From Actinomycetota bacterium (GTDB taxonomy: Bacteria; Actinomycetota; Thermoleophilia; Solirubrobacterales; Solirubrobacteraceae): a DNA stretch of 64,000 nt. Below the pieces are notes generated by a model. That model saw only the letters and a list, made by a program, of their open reading frames with translations, did not search any database and was not told where the DNA came from. How positions within the stretch are numbered: the first letter of the stretch is position 1; the number at the start of each line of letters is the position of its first letter. Shown piece by piece: positions 52,757 through 61,249 of the stretch. The stretch lies in assembly GCA_005888335.1 (NCBI GenBank), contig VAWY01000032.1, forward strand, positions 1-64,000, in the 5' to 3' direction. The position numbers and the translations under genes were made by a program.

Positions 52757-53086
52757 ATGGACCCCCAGGGCGAGCGGATCGCTCGCAACGAGGCCGCCTA
52801 CCGCGAGGTCAACGAGGCCATCCGGGCCGGTCGGGCCGACCAGGCGGCCGACGCTCCGCGCCCGTTCGTCTGCGAGTGCGGCCGGCTCGGGTGCAACGAG
52901 CTCGTCGAGCTCACCCTCGGCGAGTACGAGGCGGTCCGCGCCAACCCGCGCCGCTTCCTCATGCTCCCCGGCCACGAGATCCCCGAAGTGGAGCACGTCG
53001 AGCGCCACGACGGCTATGTCGTCGCCGAGAAGCGCCAGGAGGCGGCGGCGGTCGCCGAGGACACCGACCCCCGAACCGGCGGCTGA
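52757..53086 (+). CDS. Conserved small protein with CxCxxxxC motif
   Basis: 109 residues. A coiled N-terminus (IARNEAAYREVNEAIRAG) precedes FVCECGRLGCNELVELTLGEYEAVRANPRRFLMLPGHEIPE. The three cysteines might bind zinc. Similar short proteins are seen in actinobacteria without a known role. It follows the sigma gene by 18 bp and may be co-expressed. It ends next to the stop of the convergent RsbW-like gene. Confidence 0.65.
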   Translation: MDPQGERIARNEAAYREVNEAIRAGRADQAADAPRPFVCECGRLGCNELVELTLGEYEAVRANPRRFLMLPGHEIPEVEHVERHDGYVVAEKRQEAAAVAEDTDPRTGG

Positions 53087-53473
53087 TCAGCCGCTCAGGC
53101 GAAAGCCCATCCGGATCTCGACGCCGCCGCCCTCGGCGTCGCGCAGCTCGAGCTCGTCGGCGAGCTGCGCGATGATCGCGAACCCCAGCCCGAGGCCGGG
53201 GCTGCTGCGGCGCGGGCGCAGGCCGCCGCCGCGATCGGCCACCGTGAAGTGCAGCCAGCCGGCGTCGAGCTCGTAGCCCACCCAGACCCGCGCGTCCTCC
53301 GCGCCGCCGTCGTACGCGTGCACGACGGCGTTCGCCGCCGCCTCGTTGACGGCGCTGACCATGGCGGCCACCTGAGGTGCGGGCGCGCCCGCGCGCTGCG
53401 CGCACGCCGCGACCCCGCGCCGAATCGAGCTCAGCGACGAGGCCACTGCGGGAAAGGCGCCGGGCAGCTCCAC
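53087..53473 (-). CDS. RsbW/SpoIIAB-like anti-sigma serine kinase
   Basis: 128 residues from GTG 53473. An HATPase_c_2 domain has the N-box VSAVNEAAANAVVHAYD, then VADRGGGLRPRR (G1) and GLGLGFAIIAQLADELEL (G2). This is the GHKL fold of anti-sigma kinases such as RsbW and SpoIIAB. It probably controls the SigB/SigF-type factor nearby, but no anti-anti-sigma (STAS) partner is in the window. The frame is open to 53584, where it would run antisense to a decayed gene. Confidence 0.82.
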   Translation of the reverse strand: MELPGAFPAVASSLSSIRRGVAACAQRAGAPAPQVAAMVSAVNEAAANAVVHAYDGGAEDARVWVGYELDAGWLHFTVADRGGGLRPRRSSPGLGLGFAIIAQLADELELRDAEGGGVEIRMGFRLSG

Positions 53474-53526
53474 CCCCGCCCCATTGCCCCCTGTCCGGCC
53501 CGCTACACCGGCCGGCCGGCGGCAGC

Positions 53527-53763
53527 GGCCTCGAGCGCGTCCGTCTGGTGGCCAGGACGCGGTGGCGATCTTCGACGAGGACACGCCGGCCGAGGCGCTG
53601 CGCCGGCTACGGCCTCACCTGTTCGTCAAGGGCGGCGACTACCGCCGATCTGCCCGAGACCCCCGTGCTCGCCGAGTGGGGCGGGCGACCGGTTACCGTG
53701 CCGTTCGTGGACGGCAGGTCGACCACGAGGATCCTGGAGCAGGCGATGGCGCGTGGCGGCTGA
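53527..53763 (+). pseudogene. Remnant of heptose-1-phosphate adenylyltransferase (RfaE/HldE C-terminal domain)
   Basis: Three frame segments add up to the end of an HldE/RfaE2 protein. They are GLERVRLVA (frame of 53527), DAVAIFDEDTPAEALRRLRP with HLFVKGGDY (53556 to 53642), and ADLPETPVLAEWGGRPVTV followed by FVDGRSTTRILEQAMARGG (from 53644 to the stop). FDEDTP, VKGGDY and GRSTTRI are family hallmarks. Two compensating indels (near 53554 and 53643) and loss of the whole nucleotide-binding N-terminus (GxFDxxHxGH) show decay. The following SDR starts inside its end. Confidence 0.75.
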
Positions 53764-54454
53764 GCCGGGGGCCCTCGGCGCCGTCCTCGTGACCGGCGGC
53801 GCCTCGGGGCTGGGCAAGGCGGTGGCCGAGGCGGTGGCGCAGGCCGGCGGGACGCCGATCGTGCTCGACCGCCGGCCCGCCGAGCAGGAGCGCTTCGAGC
53901 ACCTCGAGGTGGACCTCGACGCGCCGCGCTTCAGCGAAGACGTCGTCCGCGCGATCGCGGAGCGCCACCCCGACCTGCGCGGCGTCGTGACGGCGGCGGG
54001 CATCGACGCCTGCGGGCCGCTGGGCGAGGTCGATGCCGAGGCCTGGGACCGCGTCATCCGCGTCAACCTCATCGGCACCGCCGCGGTCGTCCGCGCGGCG
54101 CTCCCCGCGCTCGAGCGCAACCGCGGGCGCATCGTGACCGTCGCCTCGACGCTCGGCTACCGCGCGCTGCCCGACGCGACCGCCTACTGCGCGAGCAAGT
54201 TCGGCGTCGTAGGCTTCACGCGCGCGCTGCAGGTCGAGCTCGCCGGCCGCGTCGGCGTCACGCTGCTCGTGCCCGGCGGGATGGCCACGCCCTTCTTCGA
54301 CGGCCGGCCCGAGCAGTACCGCCCGGGCCCTGACGCGCAGCTCGCCGACCCTGCCGACGTGGCGCGCGCCGTCGTCTTCGCGCTCACCCAGCCCGCGGGC
54401 TTCGAGCTGCGCGAGCTCGTGGCCACCCCGTCGACGGAGCCGTCCTGGCCCTGA
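53753..54454 (+). CDS. SDR family oxidoreductase
   Basis: 233 residues from GTG 53753, coupled to the end of the decayed heptose gene. It has VLVTGGASGLGKAVAEAVAQ (TGxxxGxG NAD(P) site), VVTAAGIDACG (the NAG-like strand), IVTVASTLGYRALPDATAYCASK (Ser, YxxxK) and VTLLVPGGMATPF. All catalytic residues are present. An SDR next to hldE recurs in actinobacterial heptose/surface-sugar clusters, so this may be the survivor of such a cluster. Substrate unknown. Confidence 0.85.
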   Translation: MAAEPGALGAVLVTGGASGLGKAVAEAVAQAGGTPIVLDRRPAEQERFEHLEVDLDAPRFSEDVVRAIAERHPDLRGVVTAAGIDACGPLGEVDAEAWDRVIRVNLIGTAAVVRAALPALERNRGRIVTVASTLGYRALPDATAYCASKFGVVGFTRALQVELAGRVGVTLLVPGGMATPFFDGRPEQYRPGPDAQLADPADVARAVVFALTQPAGFELRELVATPSTEPSWP

Positions 54455-54609
54455 CCGGCCCGCGGGGCGACACGACGCTCTCGTGAGAGCAACGACGCTG
54501 CGCGGTGCGGGCCGGCGGCCAGGTCTGGGATGTGACTGGGATCCTGCCGGTGCTTGTTTTGCCGCGGCTCAAGCGAATCCTTCCTGCAGCTAAGGGGTAG
54601 CGCCCGCGA

Positions 54610-55131
54610 GTGGACCCCGTCGGCGAGACCCCCACCGAGCCGGTCGACTACGCGGCGATCAGCGCGACCTACGGCGCACTGCTCGGCACGCTGGTCCTGG
54701 CCGCGCGTCAGCGCGGCGACGAGCCGGTGCGCCCGGCGGAGTTCGTGCCGCTCGGCGTCGCGGCGTTCGCGCTGACCAAGGTCGTCTCGCGCGAGAAGAT
54801 CGAGACGTGGGTCCGGCGGCCGTTCGTCGAGGAGGAGGAGGGCGGGCGCCCGAAGGGCCGCCGGCTGCGCTTCGCCGTCGGCGAGCTGCTGACCTGCACG
54901 CGCTGCATGGGCGCATGGAGCGCGCTGGGGCTGACCGCCCTCAGAGTCACGCGCCCGAGGGAATCACGGGTCGTCACGACGGCGCTGGCGACCAGCGCCG
55001 TCAACGACTTCCTGTTCGCCGCGTTCGCCTGGCTGTGCGCGGGCTCCGACACGACCGAGCGGGCCGCCGAGCCGCCTCAGTCGCCGGCGGCGGCCACCTC
55101 CTCGGGCTTGCGCCCCGCGCGCAGCGGCTGA
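54610..55131 (+). CDS. DUF1360-like membrane protein
   Basis: 173 residues starting with GTG 54610 behind AAGGGG. It has YAAISATYGALLGTLVLAAR, FVPLGVAAFALTKVVSREKI, and the signature GELLTCTRCMGAWSALGLTAL, typical of DUF1360 proteins. There are three membrane helices; function unknown. The 155-bp gap before it contains no other gene. The 3' end overlaps the convergent GMC oxidoreductase by 55 bp. Confidence 0.78.
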   Translation: MDPVGETPTEPVDYAAISATYGALLGTLVLAARQRGDEPVRPAEFVPLGVAAFALTKVVSREKIETWVRRPFVEEEEGGRPKGRRLRFAVGELLTCTRCMGAWSALGLTALRVTRPRESRVVTTALATSAVNDFLFAAFAWLCAGSDTTERAAEPPQSPAAATSSGLRPARSG

Positions 55132-56669
55132 CGGCCGCGGATCACGTCGCTGGCGCGCTCGGCGAGCGCGATCGTCGGCGCGTTGGTGTTGCCGCGCGGC
55201 ACGACCGGCATGACCGATGCGTCGACCACGCGAAGCCCCTCAACGCCCAGCACGCGCAGCTCGGCGTCGACGACGCTGTCCATCGCGCACGTGCCGACGG
55301 GGTGGTACAGCGTCGTGGTGTTGCGCGCCGCGTGCGCGCGCAGCGCCTCGTCGGAGTCGCCGTCGGGCACGGTGAACGGCTCGGCGCAGTACTTGGCCAG
55401 CGCCGCCTGGCGCGCGACCTCGAGCAGCTTGCGCATGCCCGCGATCTGGCGCGGCATGTCCGCCTCGGCCGCGTAGTAGTTGTGGCGGATGATCGGCTTC
55501 GCGCTCGGGTCACTGGAGGCCAGGCGCACGCTGCCGCGACTCTCGGGGGTCAGCAGGCACGGGCCCATCCACATGCCGTGGTCGAGCGGATCGGTGGTCC
55601 CCTCGTCGACGATCTGCACCGGCACCGCGTGGTACTGGATGTCGGGCGCCGGCACGTCGTCGCGCGTGCGCCAGAACGCCCCCGACTCGGCGAGGTTGGA
55701 AGCGAAGGGACCGGTCTGCGACGCCTCGAACTCCTCGAGCGCCGCCGGCTCGAGCGCGAGCAGCAGCGAGACGGGCTCGGTCGACGTGTAGACGAACGTC
55801 ACCGCCGGGTGGTCGCCCAGGTTCTCGCCCACCTCGGGCTGGTCGAGCAGCACCTCGACCTCGCGCATCTCGAGGTGCTCGGCCGGGCCGATCCCCGACA
55901 GCTGCAGCAGCTGCGGCGAGTTGTAGGCGCCGCCGCAGAGCAGGACCTCGCGCTCTGCACGGAACTCGAAGGTCTCCCCCAGCCGCGACGCCTCGACGCC
56001 CACGGCGCGCGTGCCGTCGAAGAGCACGCGGTGCGTGAGCATCCACGGCTCGACGACGAGGTTGGGCCGCTCCATCGCCGGGTGCAGGTAGGCGACCGCG
56101 GCCGAGCAGCGCATGCCGCCGCGCTGGGTGACCTGGTACGTCCCGGCGCCGTCCTGCGTCGGGCCATTGAAGTCGTCGTTGCGCGGCAGGCCGGCCTGGA
56201 CAGCCGCCTCGACCCAGGCGCGGCACATCGGGTTGTTCGAGCGGCTCTCGCACACGCTCAGCGGGCCGCCCGCGCCGTGCCACTCCGACGCGCCGCGCTG
56301 GTTGTCCTCGGCGCGCAGGAAGTACGGGAACAGGTCGTCCCAGGTCCAGCCCGGGATCCCCCAGTCGTCGTAGTCGCGCGGGTTGCCGCGGATGTAGACC
56401 ATCGCGTTGATCGACGACGAGCCGCCGTACGTCTTGCCGCGCGGCAGGTAGATGCGCCGCCCGTCGCAGAACGGCTCCGGGGCTGTCGAGAAGTCCCAGT
56501 CGACGTCGGTCTTCGCCAGCTGCAGGTAGCCGAGCGGGACGTGCAGGTTGTCCTTGGCGTCCGGCGGGCCGGCCTCGATGAGCAGGACCTTGACGTCGGG
56601 ATCCTCGGTGAGGCGGTTGGCCAGCACGCAGCCCGCGGAGCCCGCGCCGACGATGACGTAGTCGTACAT
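55077..56669 (-). CDS. GMC family FAD oxidoreductase (choline dehydrogenase-like)
   Basis: 530 residues: FAD motif YDYVIVGAGSAGCVLANRL, GMC signature 1 LPRGKTYGGSSSINAMVYIRG, signature 2 VLLCGGAYNSPQLLQLSGIGP, and the C-terminal catalytic His in LYHPVGTCAMD with GLRVVDASVMPVVPRGNTNA. It oxidises an alcohol group; choline or a polyethylene-glycol/alcohol-like substrate is possible. Its ATG overlaps the ATG of the divergent lactate-monooxygenase-like gene, suggesting related metabolism and shared control. Confidence 0.9.
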   Translation of the reverse strand: MYDYVIVGAGSAGCVLANRLTEDPDVKVLLIEAGPPDAKDNLHVPLGYLQLAKTDVDWDFSTAPEPFCDGRRIYLPRGKTYGGSSSINAMVYIRGNPRDYDDWGIPGWTWDDLFPYFLRAEDNQRGASEWHGAGGPLSVCESRSNNPMCRAWVEAAVQAGLPRNDDFNGPTQDGAGTYQVTQRGGMRCSAAVAYLHPAMERPNLVVEPWMLTHRVLFDGTRAVGVEASRLGETFEFRAEREVLLCGGAYNSPQLLQLSGIGPAEHLEMREVEVLLDQPEVGENLGDHPAVTFVYTSTEPVSLLLALEPAALEEFEASQTGPFASNLAESGAFWRTRDDVPAPDIQYHAVPVQIVDEGTTDPLDHGMWMGPCLLTPESRGSVRLASSDPSAKPIIRHNYYAAEADMPRQIAGMRKLLEVARQAALAKYCAEPFTVPDGDSDEALRAHAARNTTTLYHPVGTCAMDSVVDAELRVLGVEGLRVVDASVMPVVPRGNTNAPTIALAERASDVIRGRQPLRAGRKPEEVAAAGD

Positions 56670-57855
56670 GATGCGCAGCGTGACCGATCAGCAGCCGTTC
56701 GCCAACTACCAGTACGAGATCTACCTGGCCGGGGTGACCGGGCAGCGCCCCGAGCTGCCGTTCTCGTCCGAGGAGTGGGAGCGCCGGGCGCGGGAGATCC
56801 TCGGCGCGGGCGCCTACGGCTACGTGGCGGGCGGCGCGGGCGCGGAGGACACGATGCGCGCCAACCTCGCGGCGTTCCGCCGCTGGCGGATCGTGCCGCG
56901 CATGCTGCGCGACGTCGGCGTGCGCGACCTGCGCGTGTCGCTGTTCGGCAGCGAGCTGGCGGCGCCGCTGCTGCTCGCGCCCGTCGGCGTGCAGGCGATC
57001 GTCCACGAGGACGGCGAGCTCGCGACGGCGCGGGCGGCGGCCGCGCTTGGGCTACCGATGGTGCTGAGCACGGCGGCGTCGCGCACGATGGAGGACGTTG
57101 CCGAGGCGCTGGGCGAAGCGCCGGGGTGGTACCAGCTCTACTGGCCGAACGACCGCGAGCTCGCGGCGAGCTTCCTGCACCGCGCCGAGGCCGCCGGGTA
57201 CGGCGCGATCGTCGTCACGCTCGACACGTTCATGCTCGCTTGGCGCCCGCGCGACCTGTCCGGCGCCTACCTGCCGTTCCTCAAGGGCGTCGGCATCGCC
57301 AACTACCTCGCCGACCCGACGTTCCGCGCCGCCCTCGAGCGCCCCCCCGAGGAGGACCCGCAGGCCGCGGTCGGCCGCTGGGCGCTGAGCTACTCCGACC
57401 CGACGCTCACCTGGGACGACCTGCGCTTCCTGCGCGAGAACACGAGCCTGCCCGTGCTGCTGAAGGGCATCCTCCATCCCGACGACGCACGCAAGGCCGT
57501 CGAGCACGGCGTGGACGGCATCGTCGTCTCCAACCACGGCGGCCGCCAGGTCGACGGCTCGATCGCCGCGCTCGACGCCCTCCCGCGCGTGATGAGCGCC
57601 GTTCCCGACGACTTCCCGGTCCTCCTCGACAGCGGCGTCCGCACCGGCGCCGACGTCGTCAAGGCCCTCGCCCTCGGCGCCCGCGCGGTACTCATCGGGC
57701 GTCCCTACGTCTGGGGGCTGGCCGTCGGCGGCGAGGCCGGCGTGCGCCACGTGATGCGCTCCCTGCTCGCCGAGCTCGACCTGACGATCGCGCTCTGCGG
57801 CGTGCGCTCCGTCCGCGACCTGTCGCCCGACATCCTTCTGCGCGAGGCCTCCTAG
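56668..57855 (+). CDS. FMN-dependent alpha-hydroxy acid oxidase, lactate 2-monooxygenase-like
   Basis: 395 residues of the (S)-2-hydroxy-acid oxidase family. It shows AYGYVAGGAGAEDTMRAN (FMN/Tyr), LLLAPVGVQAIVHEDGELA, YQLYWPNDRELAASFLHRAE, TLDTFMLAWRPRDLSGAYLP, LLKGILHPDDARKAVEHGVDGIVVSNHGGRQVDG (catalytic His, substrate Arg) and DSGVRTGADVVKAL. Length and the long loop 4 fit lactate 2-monooxygenase. Position 56668 overlaps the opposite gene's ATG; a GTG at 56680 is an alternative. Confidence 0.88.
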   Translation: MMRSVTDQQPFANYQYEIYLAGVTGQRPELPFSSEEWERRAREILGAGAYGYVAGGAGAEDTMRANLAAFRRWRIVPRMLRDVGVRDLRVSLFGSELAAPLLLAPVGVQAIVHEDGELATARAAAALGLPMVLSTAASRTMEDVAEALGEAPGWYQLYWPNDRELAASFLHRAEAAGYGAIVVTLDTFMLAWRPRDLSGAYLPFLKGVGIANYLADPTFRAALERPPEEDPQAAVGRWALSYSDPTLTWDDLRFLRENTSLPVLLKGILHPDDARKAVEHGVDGIVVSNHGGRQVDGSIAALDALPRVMSAVPDDFPVLLDSGVRTGADVVKALALGARAVLIGRPYVWGLAVGGEAGVRHVMRSLLAELDLTIALCGVRSVRDLSPDILLREAS

Positions 57856-58269
57856 GACGCCGTTGCTCCAGAGCCGCAGCTGCGCGGGCACGTCGCCGGG
57901 GTGGCTGACGCGGTACTCGAGCGTCGACGCCGGGCCGGAGGCGCGCACCGGCGGGCGCAGCGAGCATCCGGCCAGGGTCAGCTCGCCCCCGGGGCCCTGG
58001 AGCACGAGATCGAGCGGGTGCACCGCGGCCTCGGCGGCGGGGTCGGCGAGCGTCTCGAGGTCGCTCTCGAGCCCGGGGTGCAGCGCGCCGTAGAACCAGG
58101 CGGTCAGGTCGTCGCGCGGCTCCCGGCCCAGCCCGCCGGGGCGACCGTGCACGACGACGAGCACCGCCGGACACAGCACGAGCCCGTCGCGCTCGGCGCG
58201 CGCGACGGTGGTCGTCGGGCGTTGGACCGCCTCGCGGGGTCGGTGGGTGTCCTGCACGTCTTCACCCAT
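57856..58269 (-). CDS. Hypothetical protein with no stop at its apparent end
   Basis: From ATG 58269 the frame has clear coding bias for ~138 codons: LVLCPAVLVVVHGRPGGLG, DDLTAWFYGALHPGLESDLE, HPLDLVLQGPGGELTLAGCS, ASTLEYRVSHPGDVPAQLRL. Bias stops near 57860, where the convergent oxidase gene ends, yet the frame stays open to 57052. A TAG sits in the next frame at the CCTAGG, so a single indel may have removed the stop. The given lower limit is therefore approximate. Family unrecognised. It follows gcvPB by 32 bp. Confidence 0.45.
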
Positions 58270-58301
58270 CGCCGCGCGAGCGCGGGGGGTTGAGCGCCGG
58301 C

Positions 58302-59900
58302 CTACACCGGTTGACGGATGACGGGCCGCTTGGCCGCCGCGGCCTCGTCGAGCCGGCGCACCGGCGTGGAGTACGGCGCGTTGCGGGCGATCTCGGGGTC
58401 GGACTCCGCCTCGCGCAGGATCTCGGCGACCGCTTCGGCGAACGCGTCGAGCGTCTCGCGCGTCTCGGTCTCGGTCGGCTCGACGAGCAGCGCCTCGTCG
58501 ACGAGCAGCGGGAAGTAGACGGTCGGCGGGTGGAAGCCGTAGTCGAGCAGCCGCTTGGCCAGGTCGAGCGTCTTGATCTGCAGCTCGCGCTTCATCGGCG
58601 CGCCGGACAGCACGAACTCGTGCATGCACAGCTTCCCGTAGGCCAGCGGGAGCCTGTCGGCCACGCCGAGCGCGCGCAGCCGGGCGAGCAGGTAGTTGGC
58701 GTTCAGCACGGCGACCTGCGAGGCGTCCTTGAGCCCCTCGGCGCCGAGCGAGCGGATGTACGCGTACGAGCGCACGAACGTGCCGTAGTTGCCCTGGAAG
58801 CCGCGCAGGCGGCCGATCGTCTTGGGGCGGTCGGTGTCGAGGTCGAACGTGCCGTCGTCGGCTCGCACGACCCGCGGCACCATCAGGTACGGCTCGATCC
58901 GGTCGCTGACCGCGATCGGGCCGCTGCCCGGCCCGCCGCCGCCGTGCGGCTGCGTGAACGTCTTGTGCAGGTTGAAGTGGACGATGTCGAAGCCCATGTC
59001 GCCGGGCCGCGTCACGCCCATCACCGCGTTGAGGTTCGCGCCGTCGTAGTAGAGCGTCGCGCCGACGCCGTGGACGATCCGCGCGATCTCCTCGATGTTG
59101 GCGTCGAAGATGCCCAGGACGATCCGCGCGATCTCCTCGATGTTGGCGTCGAAGATGCCCAGTGTGTTGGGGTTGGTGAGCATCAGGCACGCGGTGTCCT
59201 CGTCGGCCTTGGCGCGCAGGTCGTCGAGGTCCACCCCGCCGTCCGCATTGGTCCCGACCTTGACGACTTCCAGCCCGGCCATCGTCACCGTCGCGGGGTT
59301 GGTCCCGTGCGCCGTGTCGGGCGTGAGGACCTTCGTGCGCCGCTCGCCGCGGTCCTCGTGGTAGGCGCGCGTCAGCAGGACGCCGGCCAACTCGCCGTGC
59401 GAGCCCGCGCTCGGCTGCAGCGAGACGTGCGGCAGGCCGGCGATCTCGCTCAGCGCCCGCTCGAGGTTCCACATCAGCTCGAGCGCGCCCTGCGCGCGCG
59501 CCGGGTCCTGCAGCGGGTGCAGCCGCGCGTGGCCGGGCAGCGCCGCGACGCGCTCGTGCAGGCGCGGGTTGTGCTTCATCGTGCACGAGCCGAGCGGGTA
59601 GAAGCCCGAGTCGAGGTCGAAGTTGCGCTTCGACAGGTTCACGTAGTGGCGCACGATCTCGGGCTCCGAGAGCTCGGGCAGCCGCGGCGGCTCGGCGCGG
59701 CGGAAGCGCTCGGACAGCAGGCCGTCGCGGGCGGGGACGTCGAGCTCCGGGCAGACGAACGCGCGGCGACCGGGCGCGCCCTTCTCGAAGACCGTGCGCG
59801 TCTCGCGCTCGGTGCGCACCTTGCGCCCCGCGTGCGCGTGGATCTCGATGCCCGGGTCGGCGTGCAGCTCGTTGTCGCTGAGCTTCCCGTTGCGACTCAT
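58302..59900 (-). CDS. gcvPB: Glycine dehydrogenase (decarboxylating) subunit 2
   Basis: The P-protein C-terminal half, 532 residues, carries PLP: SGFYPLGSCTMKHNPRL, LQPSAGSHGELAG, DTAHGTNPA, YYDGANLNAVMG and HFNLHKTFTQPHGGGGPG (Schiff-base Lys313). With GcvPA it decarboxylates glycine onto the GcvH lipoyl arm. Residues 247-261 (LGIFDANIEEIARIV) are duplicated exactly as 262-276. The ATG overlaps the gcvPA stop (ATGA). Confidence 0.93.
   Translation of the reverse strand: MSRNGKLSDNELHADPGIEIHAHAGRKVRTERETRTVFEKGAPGRRAFVCPELDVPARDGLLSERFRRAEPPRLPELSEPEIVRHYVNLSKRNFDLDSGFYPLGSCTMKHNPRLHERVAALPGHARLHPLQDPARAQGALELMWNLERALSEIAGLPHVSLQPSAGSHGELAGVLLTRAYHEDRGERRTKVLTPDTAHGTNPATVTMAGLEVVKVGTNADGGVDLDDLRAKADEDTACLMLTNPNTLGIFDANIEEIARIVLGIFDANIEEIARIVHGVGATLYYDGANLNAVMGVTRPGDMGFDIVHFNLHKTFTQPHGGGGPGSGPIAVSDRIEPYLMVPRVVRADDGTFDLDTDRPKTIGRLRGFQGNYGTFVRSYAYIRSLGAEGLKDASQVAVLNANYLLARLRALGVADRLPLAYGKLCMHEFVLSGAPMKRELQIKTLDLAKRLLDYGFHPPTVYFPLLVDEALLVEPTETETRETLDAFAEAVAEILREAESDPEIARNAPYSTPVRRLDEAAAAKRPVIRQPV
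59073..59162 (-). repeat. Perfect 45-bp in-frame tandem duplication inside gcvPB
   Basis: Positions 59073-59117 and 59118-59162 are identical, base for base. They encode residues 262-276 and 247-261 of GcvPB. Identity of all 45 bases, including wobble positions, points to a recent event. In normal GcvPB one copy of this helix precedes the YYDGAN strand. Confidence 0.97.
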
Positions 59901-61249
59901 GCCCGCACCACCGCGCCCCGCTCCGCCGCCACCGCGGCGCCGACGACCTCGACCAGCCGGTCGATGTCCGCGCGCGTGCGGCGCTCGGTGATGGCGACCA
60001 GCAGGCCGTCGTCCTCGATCGGCAGGCCGGGGTTGACGCCCTGCTCGCGGCAGCGCTCGACAACGCGCTCGGCCGGCGCATCGAGGCGGACCGCGAACTC
60101 GCGGATCACCGGCTGGGTGTGCCACGGCTCGACGCCGTCGAGCGCGCACAGCGCGTCGCGCGCGTAGGCGGTGCGCTGCAGCAGCAGCTCGCCGAGCTCG
60201 ACGATCCCCTGCCGGCCCAGCCACGTGAGGTAGACGACGCCGCCGAGCGCGTTGAGCGCCTGCGCCGTGCAGATGTTCGACGTCGCCTTCTCGCGGCGGA
60301 TGTGCTGCTCGCGCGTCTGCAGCGTCAGCACGAACCCGCGGCGGCCGTCGACGTCGCGCGTCTCGCCGGCGATGCGCCCGGGCATCCGGCGCAGGTAGGG
60401 CTCGGTGGCGGCGAACCAGCCGAACGACGGCCCGCCGAAGTCCAGGCGGTTGCCCAGCGGCTGGCCCTCGCCGACGGCGACGTCGACGCCGCACTCGCCG
60501 GGCGGCTTGAGCACGCCGAGGGTGATCGCGTCGTAGGAGCCGACGACGATCGCGTCCTGGGCCGCCGCGGCCAGCGTCTCCGCGTCCTCGACCGCGCCGT
60601 AGAAGTTGGGGTTCTGGAAGAAGACGGCGCCGGTCCGGTCGTCCATGGCGCGCGCCCAGGCGCCCGGGTCGGTGACGCCGTCGCGCAGCGGCACCTCGAC
60701 GAGCTCGGCGCCGTAGCCGTGCGCCATCGTGCGCAGCGTCTCGCGCGAGTGCGGGTGCAGGCCCGCCGAGACGACGAACCGCGGCCGGCCGTTGGCGAGC
60801 TTGGCGAGGTAGCCGGCGGCCGCCACCGCGCTGGGGCCCTCGTAGACGCTCGCGTTGGAGACGGGCAGCGCGGTCAGCTCGCAGATGGCGGTCTGGTACT
60901 CGAACATCACCTGCAGCCCGCCCTGCGAGATCTCCGGCTGGTAGGGCGTGTACGGCGTCAGGAACTCCGACCGCTCGATGAGCATGTCGATGAGCGCCGG
61001 GACGTAGTGGTCGTACATGCCGCCGCCGAGGAACGAGAGCTCGTCCTCGACCGAGACGTTGCGCTCGGCCAGCTCGCGCAGGTGGGCGTAGACGTCCTGC
61101 TCGGGCAGCCCGGCGGGGAGGTCGAGCTCGCGGCCCAGGCGCACCCCCTCGGGGACCTGCGCGGCGAAGAGCTCGTCGAGGGAGCCCACCCCGATCTCGG
61201 CGAGCATCGCCTCGAGGTCGGCGGGGGTGACGGCGGTGTATCGGCTCAA
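59897..61249 (-). CDS. gcvPA: Glycine dehydrogenase (decarboxylating) subunit 1
   Basis: The P-protein N-terminal half, 450 residues from TTG 61249 (MSRYTAVTPADLEAMLAEIG). ELSFLGGGMYDHYVPALID, TPYTPYQPEISQGGLQVMFEYQT, SVYEGPSAVAAAGYLA, DAITLGVLKPPGECGVDVAVGEGQPLG, FGGPSFGWFAA and REKATSNICTAQAL are typical. TTGA overlaps the gcvH stop; this start removes the unlikely N-terminus that an earlier start at 61330 would add. Confidence 0.95.
   Translation of the reverse strand: MSRYTAVTPADLEAMLAEIGVGSLDELFAAQVPEGVRLGRELDLPAGLPEQDVYAHLRELAERNVSVEDELSFLGGGMYDHYVPALIDMLIERSEFLTPYTPYQPEISQGGLQVMFEYQTAICELTALPVSNASVYEGPSAVAAAGYLAKLANGRPRFVVSAGLHPHSRETLRTMAHGYGAELVEVPLRDGVTDPGAWARAMDDRTGAVFFQNPNFYGAVEDAETLAAAAQDAIVVGSYDAITLGVLKPPGECGVDVAVGEGQPLGNRLDFGGPSFGWFAATEPYLRRMPGRIAGETRDVDGRRGFVLTLQTREQHIRREKATSNICTAQALNALGGVVYLTWLGRQGIVELGELLLQRTAYARDALCALDGVEPWHTQPVIREFAVRLDAPAERVVERCREQGVNPGLPIEDDGLLVAITERRTRADIDRLVEVVGAAVAAERGAVVRA

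Noticed and set aside
54455..54609. SigB-type promoter before the DUF1360 gene
   Set aside because: GTTTT and GGGGTA are present but more than 30 bp apart, too far for a -35/-10 pair.
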